A stretch of DNA of 18,365 bases from Verrucomicrobiota bacterium (GTDB taxonomy: Bacteria > Verrucomicrobiota > Verrucomicrobiae > Limisphaerales > UBA11358). This document shows positions 1-6,866 of this stretch, in pieces. The notes under the pieces are model-generated. The model was given only the letters and a program-made list of their open reading frames with translations. It was not told the origin of the DNA and made no database searches. A program made the translations under genes and the position numbers. How positions within the stretch are numbered: the first letter of the stretch is position 1; each line of letters starts with the position of its first letter. The DNA lies in assembly GCA_014860005.1 (NCBI GenBank), contig JACZKP010000166.1, forward strand, positions 1 through 18,365, in the 5' to 3' direction.

Positions 1-298
1 ACCAAGGTTTCAAGAAGGCGACTTCTTCCTCCGGGGTGAGCAGCGACTGGCGGCGTCCGCCCCAGTTGCGAGCCGCAGCGGGCCACCCCGATCGTTGCTT
101 GCGGAAGGCCGCTTGGAGTCGCGCCACGGTCGCACGACCCACACCGAGAACCCCAGCGGTTTGTTCCAGCGTCGCTCCGAACAATGCCGGCAGCAGCACG
201 GCCTGACATTGGCGCAGGGACTCGACCGAGGTTGAGGTCGCGGCGGTCAGTTGCGCCCGTTTCACCATCTGAGGATCCATCCGGCGTGGTCTTGCCAT
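1..298 (-). CDS. Transposase N-terminal HTH region, IS630-like, cut by window edge
   Basis: This minus-strand reading frame starts at an ATG complementary to 296-298 and stays open for 99 codons to the window edge, so the C-terminal (catalytic) part is outside the window. The visible protein begins MARPRRMDPQMVKRAQL. It contains a helix-turn-helix-like stretch around residues 35-65 (LFGATLEQTAGVLGVGRATV, then ARLQAAFRKQ), followed by GGRRQSLLTPEEEVAFL. That order, a winged HTH then a GGRR..LT.EEE linker, is typical of the N-terminus of IS630-type DDE transposases and of orphan winged-HTH proteins derived from them. The start is chosen because it is the first ATG after the stop-containing upstream sequence and gives the canonical short basic N-terminus. 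No terminal inverted repeat could be confirmed because only one end is visible. The IS630 assignment is inference from HTH style; the coding call is firmer. Confidence 0.65.
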   Translation of the reverse strand, partial: MARPRRMDPQMVKRAQLTAATSTSVESLRQCQAVLLPALFGATLEQTAGVLGVGRATVARLQAAFRKQRSGWPAAARNWGGRRQSLLTPEEEVAFLKPW

Positions 299-374
299 GC
301 CGAGACGCTACCACGTTTAGTCTCATCTTGAAAGCGCATTAGAATTAGTAGTTGGGGTCAGCGTCTTTTTTGCT

Positions 375-830
375 TTGAAGCTCCTGGACTTTGGCAGCAA
401 GCCATGGCGCTGGGTTAACTTGGGAATTGGGCTATTAGCCACCTGTATCGCATGGGTAATCCTTTCACCTGATAACCGTGACCGACGTTTTTTGGAATCA
501 GCTGGGAGTCACATAAAAAGCGTGATTGGTCTTGAGTCGATCCGCCAGGTTGCCCAGAAACTAAAGATTGAAATTGATACGGACAAAGATAAGGGACGGA
601 TTGACGCCAAGGATCTTCCCAAAATCTTCGAACAGTTATTTCCAAAAGCAAGAGTCAAAGGGCGTCCGTACTTTGACGATAAAGACCTCTGCGATAGCAT
701 TGAAATCAGTTGGGGTGGCAGTTTTTATGAATGGGGATTGGAAGTAAGGCTTTCTCCCGAGTTTCGGGAGCGAGAATGGAGGGTGATGAGCACTCCGCTC
801 GCGGATGACGTTGTCCTGTTTGTTGACTGA
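375..830 (+). CDS. Hypothetical membrane-anchored protein
   Basis: A 151-residue protein that I do not recognise. It starts at TTG because the frame upstream has no better start before the stop TAG at 318-320, and no convincing ribosome binding site is visible, so the true N-terminus is uncertain. One hydrophobic segment at about residues 14-30 (VNLGIGLLATCIAWVIL) would anchor it in the inner membrane. The remainder is a mixed-charge soluble domain with several D/E/K-rich turns (residues 65-85) and a C-terminal half rich in aromatic residues (SWGGSFYEWGLEVRL). Its base composition is visibly more AT-rich than the genes from 1400 onward, and it sits directly beside a transposase. Both points suggest acquired or decaying DNA. 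It could be the 3' part of a longer gene whose beginning was lost next to the insertion. Confidence 0.5.
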   Translation: MKLLDFGSKPWRWVNLGIGLLATCIAWVILSPDNRDRRFLESAGSHIKSVIGLESIRQVAQKLKIEIDTDKDKGRIDAKDLPKIFEQLFPKARVKGRPYFDDKDLCDSIEISWGGSFYEWGLEVRLSPEFREREWRVMSTPLADDVVLFVD

Positions 831-904
831 AGAACACGATCAACACGCTCAATCAGATCACATGGGTTCAGTTCCTGGTATTCGGTTTGATTCAGCAACC
901 CGCT

Positions 905-1303
905 TCAACCCAGCCATTGGCGGACGAGCACAACCAAGTCCATCCAGCGCCAAGCGAGGTGAAAGGAGAGCATGACGGCGGCCCCCAACGCGAGCGCGAC
1001 CAACGCCATCGCCACCGCAGTGATTGGCATTCCCCGGAGCCGGATTTTCACCGACGGTGATTGCGTTGGGGACGCGATGGCGTCCGGGCTGGAATTGGGT
1101 GGAGTCTGCCAGGCCTGCATTTCCGCGGCGCGCAGGGCGCGGAGGGTTTCCCGGTTCTCCGGCGTCACCGGCATGCGAAGCGAGCGCGCGGGTGAGAGCC
1201 GTAGCGGACGACGATGCCGTGGCGGGGGCACGGCGGGCGGGCGCCAGGGAGTGCCACGCCGGGGAGTGCCACTACGGGCCGGTTTCGGATTCAAGTTGGT
1301 CAT
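905..1303 (-). CDS. Hypothetical small protein with C-terminal membrane helix
   Basis: A 132-residue minus-strand protein not assigned to a family. The start at ATG 1303 is preferred over the further-upstream in-frame ATG at 1405: a purine-rich GAAAG lies 7 bases ahead of it, and upstream codons do not look coding. It begins MTNLNPKPARSGTPRRGTPW, and the first 45 or so residues are Pro/Arg-rich and probably disordered. A short amphipathic stretch (TPENRETLRALRAAEMQAWQ) follows. The last 40 residues hold a hydrophobic helix (MPITAVAMALVALALGAAVM) and end in HLAWRWMDLVVLVRQWLG, which implies a tail-anchored inner-membrane protein. It is divergently transcribed from the sensor kinase, with only about 100 bases between the two starts, so they may share a regulatory region. 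The opposite strand is also open here but gives a compositionally odd Arg/Gly-rich product. Confidence 0.5.
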   Translation of the reverse strand: MTNLNPKPARSGTPRRGTPWRPPAVPPPRHRRPLRLSPARSLRMPVTPENRETLRALRAAEMQAWQTPPNSSPDAIASPTQSPSVKIRLRGMPITAVAMALVALALGAAVMLSFHLAWRWMDLVVLVRQWLG

Positions 1304-1407
1304 ATCAAAACTTTCGCTTTCAGTTCCACGCTTGACGGCGGCGGGCAGGGCGCGAAAATGCGCGCAATCAATCACCACTGCCGAACATTGTTCCGCTGCC
1401 AACAAAC

Positions 1408-4344
1408 GTGAGTCAGGTTGACGTAAAGATGAATAACCGCGCGCGCCCGCCGCGTAAATGGACCGAAAGGCCCAATGCCGCGGGGCGGGCGATCATGGAG
1501 AATGAATCCATGTTTCGCCTGTTGTTCGAGCGAAGTGCCGACGCCATCCTGCTGTTCGACCCGGCCGCCGGGGTTTTCGTGGACTGCAACGAGGCGGCGG
1601 TGGATCTGATGCGCGCGGGCACAAAGGACGCGCTGCTGCAACTGCGGCCCGCCGAATTGGCGCCACCGACGCAACCCGACGGACGGTCGTCCGCGGAAAA
1701 ATCCGTCGAGATCACCGCGCTGGTCAACCTTCGTGCGAGCCACCGGTTTGAGTGGGTGGCCCGGCGGGCTGACCAAACCGATGTGCCGCTGGAAGTGCTC
1801 GCGACGCCAATCACTGCCAACGGCCACGCGTTGCACGTCGTCGTGTGCCGCGACATCACGGAGCGCAAACGCGCCGAATCGGAGCTGCGCGAAAACCAGC
1901 AGTTGCTCTCGTCCGTGGCCGACAATCTTTCGGAGGCGATTTACCGCACCGGCCCGGACCACGAATTGATTTTCGCCAACCGCGCCTATCTGCGTCTGTC
2001 CGGTTACGAGTCCCTGGAGGAAATGCGCGAGGTGCCGCGCGAACAGTTGTATGCCAGCCCGGAAATGCGGGCGCGGCTGCTCGAATCGCTGGCCCGCGAG
2101 GGTTCATTCCGCAACCAGGAAATCGAATATGTGCGCCGCGACGGCCAGCGGTGGTGGGGATTGTCCAACAGCGTGGCGATTCGCGATCCCAGCACCGGCG
2201 CGGTGTTGTATCACGTGGGTTCAGTGGCCGACATCACCGAGCGCAAACGCGCGGCTGACGAAATCGAACGATTGAACGCGTCGCTGGAGCGCCGGATCGC
2301 CGAGCGCACGGCGGAATTGACCGCGAGCGAAGCGCGATTGCGCACGCTGGTGGAACACGCGCCGGAAGCGATTGTGGTATTCGATGGAGCGACGGGCCGT
2401 TTCATGAGCAGCAACGCGCACGCGTGCCGCCTCTATGGCCGAAACCCGGAGGAGTTAACGCAACTCACTCCGGCCGAAGTCAGCCCTGAATTTCAGCCGG
2501 ACGGAAGGCGGTCCATGGACGCGGCGAGAGAGAAAATGGCGGAGGCGCTGGCGGGGGACGCGCCGGTGTTCGATTGGATTCACCGTCACGCCAGCGGCCG
2601 GTTGATCGCCACGGAAGTGCGACTCGTGCGGCTGCCGGCCGAGGGTCAGCAGTTGCTGCGCGCGAGCATCATTGACAACACGGAGCGCAATCGGCGCGAG
2701 AAGATTCAGCAGGCGATCTTCCAGATTTCCGAGGCCGCGCACCGGGCGGAGGACCTGGCCGGTCTTTACCACCAAATTCACGAAAGTGTGCGGGGCTTGA
2801 TGGCGGCGGAGAATTTCTACATCGCCCTGCTCGATCCGGTCAGCGAAACCTTCAGCTTCCCGTATTTCGTGGATGAACGGGACGAACAACCCGCGCCCAT
2901 GCGGTTATCGCAAGGGTTGACCGGTTACGTGTTGCGCACCGGCCAGCCGCTACTCGCGCGGGAGGACAACATCTTGCGGGATGCGCAAGCAGGCGTGGCC
3001 GTTGTGGCCGAGGCATCCCGGCAAACGGCTTATGCTGAAGTGGGCGCGCACGCGGCCGTATGGTTGGGCGTGCCGTTGAGCCTCCAGGGCAAGCCCATCG
3101 GCGTGATGGCGTTGCAGGATTACCAGGACAAGGAGGCTTACGGCGAGGAGGAGAAGCGCATCCTGACTTTCGTGGCCGGACAAATTGCGCAGGCCATCGA
3201 ACGCAAGCGCGCCGAACAGGCGGTGCGCGAATCGGAGGAAAAATTCCGGGCGCTGTTCGAGGCGTCGAGCCAAGGCGTCATGCTGCACGACGAGAACCAG
3301 TATCTCGAAGTGAACCCCGCCGCCGTGCGCATCCTGGGGTATCGCTGCAAGGAAGATTTGGTCGGCCGGCATCCGCGCGACACTTCGCCGGCCGTTCAGC
3401 CAAATGGGGAGCGCACGGAGGTGCTCTCCCAGCGTTACATTGGCGAGTGTTTGGAGAAGGGCAGTGCGCGTTTTGACTGGGCCGCGCGCCGGGCCACCGG
3501 CGAAGACATCCCATTGGAAGTCATTCTCACGCGCATCGAGTGGGGCGGCCGACAGATCATCCAGGCGGTGATCAACGACATTTCCGAGCGCAAGAAAGCG
3601 GAAACGGAATTGCTCAAATCCCTCGCGCGCGAAAAGGAACTCGGCCAGTTGAAAAGCAATTTCGTTTCGATGGTATCCCACGAATTCCGCACGCCATTGG
3701 GCGTCATCATGTCGTCCGCCGAGATTCTTGAATCCTATCTGGAGCAACTCGAACCGGCGGAACGGCGCGAGCACCTGCAATCCATCCAGCAGAATTCGCG
3801 GCGGATGGCGAACCTGATGGAGGAAGTTCTGCTGCTAGGCATGGTCGAGGCCGGCCGGATGGAATTCAAGCCGGCGGAAATGGACCTCGCGCGCTTCTTT
3901 CGCCGGTTGGTGGATGAATTACAATCCGCGACGAATCAGAAGTGCCCGGTGGAACTCTCGCTGCCCGCGGAGACCGCCGCCTTTGCCGATGAGCGGCTGC
4001 TCGATCATGTGTTCACCAATCTATTGTCCAACGCGGTTAAGTATTCGCCGGCGGGCACTCCGGTGCAATTGGACCTCGAACGCGATGGCGACGCGGCAGT
4101 GTGCCGGATTCGGGATCGCGGGCTGGGAATTCCCGAGCCGGACCTGGAACGGATGTTCAGCGCGTTTCATCGCGGACAGAACGTAGGCCATGTGCCCGGG
4201 ACGGGACTCGGTCTCACCATCGTCAAGCGGTGCGTGGAATTGCACCGCGGGAGAATCAAAATCGAAAGCACCGTTGGCCACGGGACAATCGTCACAGTCC
4301 GATTGCCACTATTTGGCATGGTCACGCAGGCGGCGAGGCGCTAA
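1408..4344 (+). CDS. Soluble multi-PAS/GAF sensor histidine kinase
   Basis: A 978-residue sensor kinase without transmembrane segments, so it should sense a cytoplasmic signal. Domains in order: PAS (about 36-154), PAS (165-280), a coiled-coil linker (283-310), PAS (308-427), GAF (440-597), PAS (610-728), HisKA (748-815) and HATPase_c (860-972). PAS repeats end in the usual D-I-T-E-R-K-R-A type linker (RDITERKRA, ADITERKRA, NDISERKKA). The phospho-acceptor is H758 in SHEFRTPLG. The ATP-binding boxes are TNLLSNAVKY (N871, N875), DRGLGIP (D903) and GTGLGL (931-936), so all catalytic motifs look intact. There is no receiver domain, hence phosphotransfer probably goes to the response regulator encoded 67 bases downstream. 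The GTG at 1408 gives the longest frame; ATG 1429 and ATG 1495 (MENESMFRLLFERS, just before the first PAS) are credible alternatives. The ligand cannot be predicted. Confidence 0.93.
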   Translation: MSQVDVKMNNRARPPRKWTERPNAAGRAIMENESMFRLLFERSADAILLFDPAAGVFVDCNEAAVDLMRAGTKDALLQLRPAELAPPTQPDGRSSAEKSVEITALVNLRASHRFEWVARRADQTDVPLEVLATPITANGHALHVVVCRDITERKRAESELRENQQLLSSVADNLSEAIYRTGPDHELIFANRAYLRLSGYESLEEMREVPREQLYASPEMRARLLESLAREGSFRNQEIEYVRRDGQRWWGLSNSVAIRDPSTGAVLYHVGSVADITERKRAADEIERLNASLERRIAERTAELTASEARLRTLVEHAPEAIVVFDGATGRFMSSNAHACRLYGRNPEELTQLTPAEVSPEFQPDGRRSMDAAREKMAEALAGDAPVFDWIHRHASGRLIATEVRLVRLPAEGQQLLRASIIDNTERNRREKIQQAIFQISEAAHRAEDLAGLYHQIHESVRGLMAAENFYIALLDPVSETFSFPYFVDERDEQPAPMRLSQGLTGYVLRTGQPLLAREDNILRDAQAGVAVVAEASRQTAYAEVGAHAAVWLGVPLSLQGKPIGVMALQDYQDKEAYGEEEKRILTFVAGQIAQAIERKRAEQAVRESEEKFRALFEASSQGVMLHDENQYLEVNPAAVRILGYRCKEDLVGRHPRDTSPAVQPNGERTEVLSQRYIGECLEKGSARFDWAARRATGEDIPLEVILTRIEWGGRQIIQAVINDISERKKAETELLKSLAREKELGQLKSNFVSMVSHEFRTPLGVIMSSAEILESYLEQLEPAERREHLQSIQQNSRRMANLMEEVLLLGMVEAGRMEFKPAEMDLARFFRRLVDELQSATNQKCPVELSLPAETAAFADERLLDHVFTNLLSNAVKYSPAGTPVQLDLERDGDAAVCRIRDRGLGIPEPDLERMFSAFHRGQNVGHVPGTGLGLTIVKRCVELHRGRIKIESTVGHGTIVTVRLPLFGMVTQAARR

Positions 4345-4411
4345 TTTTGCATCGAACTCATGCGGGGTAAGAGGCTGCAAGACTTTTGCACTGCACCGCC
4401 CGGAATGCACT

Positions 4412-5038
4412 ATGAAGAAAATCCTGGTCATCGAAGATGAGCCGGAAATGCGACGGAATCTGCTCACGATTCTGAAACTGGAGAAATTCGCCGCCCTCGG
4501 CGCGGAGAATGGCCGCGTGGGACTGGAACTCGTGGAACGCGAGCGGCCCGACTTGATCCTGTGCGATGTGATGATGCCGGAACTGGACGGCCATGGCGTG
4601 CTGGCGGCCTTGCGCGAGAGTGAGGCCACGGCGTCTGTCCCTTTCATTTTTCTCACAGCCAAAGGCGAGAAGGCGGACTTGCGCAGCGGCATGAATCTGG
4701 GCGCGGACGATTACCTCACGAAACCGGTGGCCAAGGCGGACTTGTTGCACGCCATCACCGCGCGCCTGCGGCGTTCCGAACAACAAACGCCGCGCGAGTT
4801 CAAGCCGGACTTTTCCTCCTACGAACCGCTGCTCCAACTCGGCCTCACGCCGCGCGTGGCGGAAGTGTTGCTGTGGGTGGCGCAGGGCAAAACAAATTCC
4901 GACATTGCGACCATCCTCGGCATCAGCGAGTCCACTGTGAAGAAGCACATGCTCGAAGTGTTTGACAAGCTGGGGGTGGAAACGCGCAGCGCCGCGACGC
5001 TGCGCGCTTTGGAAGCACTTAGTTCACGCCGCGGTTGA
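4412..5038 (+). CDS. Response regulator, REC-LuxR (NarL type)
   Basis: A 208-residue two-domain response regulator. The start at ATG 4412 gives the standard N-terminus MKKILVIEDEPEMRRN; longer in-frame extensions overlap the end of the kinase gene and lack homology. REC domain, residues 1-122: acidic pocket E8/D9, phospho-acceptor D52 in LCDVMMPELDG, T82 in FLTAKG and K104 in YLTKP, all present. The C-terminal LuxR-type HTH (about 143-200) reads LTPRVAEVLLWVAQGKTNSD, then IATILGISESTVKKHM, closely matching the GerE fold. It probably receives phosphate from the upstream kinase (67-base gap, same strand) and acts as a DNA-binding transcription factor. Its targets are unknown; the co-transcribed hydrolase is a natural candidate. 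The following gene starts 7 bases after the stop, which supports an operon. Confidence 0.93.
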   Translation: MKKILVIEDEPEMRRNLLTILKLEKFAALGAENGRVGLELVERERPDLILCDVMMPELDGHGVLAALRESEATASVPFIFLTAKGEKADLRSGMNLGADDYLTKPVAKADLLHAITARLRRSEQQTPREFKPDFSSYEPLLQLGLTPRVAEVLLWVAQGKTNSDIATILGISESTVKKHMLEVFDKLGVETRSAATLRALEALSSRRG

Positions 5039-5045
5039 ATCACGC

Positions 5046-5846
5046 ATGGAACTTCATTCCCGATCTCTGGGCAGCGGTCCGGCGTTGATCCTGTTGCACG
5101 GACTGCTGGGTTCGCTGGACAATTGGCTGCCGCTGGGCCGCCAGTTCGCGGAACATTTCACAGTCCTGGCCGTGGACCAGCGCAATCACGGTTTGTCGCC
5201 CCACAGCGATGAGTTTGGTTACGACCTGATGGCGCACGATCTCCATCAGTTCATGCACGCTCAGGGCCTGACGACCGCGCATCTGCTGGGTCATTCGATG
5301 GGCGGCAAGACGGCGATGCAGTTTGCACTGCTCTACCCGGACCAGGTGGAGAAGCTCGTCGTCGTGGACATCGCGCCGCGTTCGTACGCACCCATTCACG
5401 CGGAAGCCCTGGCCGCATTGCAGGCGCTGGATTTGGAGACTCACCAGCGGCGCGAGGATTTTGATGAGGCACTCGCGACGCAAGTTCCCGACGCCGAACT
5501 CCGCCAGTTCCTACTGAAAAACTTGCGGCGGGACATGGCGGGCGCTTTTCATTGGAAGGTCAATCTGCCTGCCATCTGGGAGAATTATCTGCACCTCAAC
5601 GCTGCGCTGTCGGTCGAAGGGAAGTTCAGTAAACCTTCGTTGTTCCTGCGCGGTGGCAAGTCAGATTATGTCCAGGATACCGATCTGGAATTGATCCGCC
5701 AGTTCTTCCCCGAGGCCGAGTTGCGAACCATACCCGAGGCGGGCCATTGGGTTCACGCCGATGAACCGGAAGCATTTCTTGGCTGCGTGATGAGTTTCCT
5801 TGCCGCCGATGAACGAAAAGAAACGACCCCGGCAAAGCTTTTGTGA
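5046..5846 (+). CDS. Alpha/beta hydrolase (YbfF-like esterase)
   Basis: A 266-residue alpha/beta-fold hydrolase. The start at ATG 5046 follows the regulator stop by 7 bases and gives MELHSRSLGSGPALILLHGL. The oxyanion-hole HG motif is at residues 18-19 (LLHGLLGSLDNW), the nucleophile is S84 in LLGHSMGGKTAM, the probable acid is D207 (GGKSDYV) and the catalytic histidine is H234 (EAGHWVHAD). DQRNHGLS at residues 44-51 is the strand-4 loop common to YbfF-type short-chain acyl esterases and related hydrolases. No signal peptide is seen, so it is cytoplasmic. The catalytic triad is complete, so enzyme activity is likely, but the substrate cannot be read from the sequence. An in-frame extension to ATG 4962 would overlap the regulator and is rejected. 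Co-location with the two-component pair suggests co-expression rather than a known shared pathway. Confidence 0.88.
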   Translation: MELHSRSLGSGPALILLHGLLGSLDNWLPLGRQFAEHFTVLAVDQRNHGLSPHSDEFGYDLMAHDLHQFMHAQGLTTAHLLGHSMGGKTAMQFALLYPDQVEKLVVVDIAPRSYAPIHAEALAALQALDLETHQRREDFDEALATQVPDAELRQFLLKNLRRDMAGAFHWKVNLPAIWENYLHLNAALSVEGKFSKPSLFLRGGKSDYVQDTDLELIRQFFPEAELRTIPEAGHWVHADEPEAFLGCVMSFLAADERKETTPAKLL

Positions 5847-5915
5847 CTTGGCCCGGGCGAAACACCGGAACGCCCTTCGGGATTCTTGCGGAACGACGTC
5901 GGGTTTCATTGGCTT

Positions 5916-5943
5916 TTGGTTTCCGCCTCAGGGCATGTACAAT
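5916..5943 (+). promoter_or_regulatory. Candidate sigma-70 promoter for the polysaccharide operon
   Basis: TTGGTT (5916-5921), a 16-base spacer and TACAAT (5938-5943). The -10 matches the consensus at five of six positions; the -35 matches at only three. It lies about 85 bases upstream of the ATPase start, in the 183-base gap after the hydrolase gene. It was found by eye only. Confidence 0.35.
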
Positions 5944-5953
5944 GGTGGATGAT

Positions 5954-5965
5954 GGTGGTACCACC
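5954..5965. promoter_or_regulatory. Perfect 12-bp palindrome, possible operator
   Basis: GGTGGTACCACC is a perfect palindrome centred about 17 bases downstream of the candidate -10 box, within the presumed 5' leader of the polysaccharide operon. A repressor binding here would block initiation or early elongation. No regulator is identified, and the palindrome could be fortuitous. Confidence 0.25.
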
Positions 5966-6029
5966 CATTTCCGAAACAGCGATACAAAACAGACGTGCAA
6001 TCGCCCTGCCCGGTCGTTATCGTGCGGTC

Positions 6030-6866
6030 ATGGATTTGCTGGCACACTGGGGACTGGCGGAACGTCCCTTCGAGCCAACGTGGGATACGCGGTTTTTCTT
6101 TCAGGGCCGGGAATACGACGAAGCACTGAGCCGGCTGGACTTTCTGGCCAGCGAGCAAACGATGCTCCTGGGCCTGCTTACGGGCGAAGTTGGCTGCGGG
6201 AAGACAGTCACGCGCGCGGTATTCGCGGAGCAACTGGCGGATCAACCGGAGTTCCAAGTCGTCACGCTGGAAAATTCCTCCTTCAGCTTCAACGAATTGC
6301 TCGGCCTTTTGCTGCGCGAATTGGAGCCGGACGCAGCCGGCACAGCCCGCACGAAGTATTCACGATACGAACGCTTCCACGAAGTCATGGAACGCCTCGC
6401 CCAGGACCGCCGCCACTTGGTGCTTCTGTTCGATGAAGCACAGGAAATGTCGCCCGCCACCTTAAACGAGTTGAAGTTATTGACGAATTTGAACCGGGCA
6501 GGCCAGGGCCGGCTGACCGTGATCCTGGTGGGCCAGCCGGAGTTGCGCGAACGCGTGGCCCGGTTACCCGCAATAGACCAGCGCATCGGGTTGCGCTTTC
6601 ATCTCCATCCGCTTTCACGCGAGGAAACCGGCGACTACCTTCGCCATCGTCTGCGGGTGGCGGGACGTCTCACCGGCGAGTTGTTCGCGCCGGAAGCGGT
6701 GGAAAGCGCCTTCCAGAATTCGCAGGGTGTACCGCGCGAACTTAACCGCATCGCAAAACTGGCGCTTGAATTCGCCTGGGTCAACGAGTATCCAGAGGTC
6801 ACGTCCGCTGCCATTAACGCCGTGGCGCGCGACTTAAACCGACATCAGCGGCTGCCAAAAGCATGA
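6030..6866 (+). CDS. ExeA-like AAA ATPase of a polysaccharide secretion locus
   Basis: A 278-residue P-loop ATPase of the ExeA/GspA type. The start at ATG 6030 gives MDLLAHWGLAERPFEPTWDT, which aligns with the family's usual M-hydrophobic-x-x-(F/W)-G-L-x-x-x-P-F opening; the upstream in-frame extension has no such character. Walker A is GEVGCGKT (about residue 55), Walker B is LVLLFDEAQEM, and the sensor-like strand is LTVILVGQPELR, followed by the typical QRIGLRFHLHPLSREET lid region. Members beside Wzz/Wza-like genes include the putative secretion ATPase of exosortase (PEP-CTERM) loci, and this neighbourhood matches that arrangement, although no exosortase is present in the window. It probably works at the cytoplasmic face of the membrane, energising or regulating assembly of the export machine. 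Its stop overlaps the next start (ATGA at 6863-6866), indicating translational coupling. Confidence 0.88.
   Translation: MDLLAHWGLAERPFEPTWDTRFFFQGREYDEALSRLDFLASEQTMLLGLLTGEVGCGKTVTRAVFAEQLADQPEFQVVTLENSSFSFNELLGLLLRELEPDAAGTARTKYSRYERFHEVMERLAQDRRHLVLLFDEAQEMSPATLNELKLLTNLNRAGQGRLTVILVGQPELRERVARLPAIDQRIGLRFHLHPLSREETGDYLRHRLRVAGRLTGELFAPEAVESAFQNSQGVPRELNRIAKLALEFAWVNEYPEVTSAAINAVARDLNRHQRLPKA

Noticed and set aside
972..1421. Plus-strand frames opposite the tail-anchored protein
   Set aside because: Arg/Gly/Ala-rich products without hydrophobic core or start signals; the minus-strand frame has a plausible start and a transmembrane helix.
2950..3780. Minus-strand open frame of 276 codons opposite the sensor kinase
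   Set aside because: It lies wholly within the GAF/PAS coding region and its composition mirrors that gene's third-position bias.
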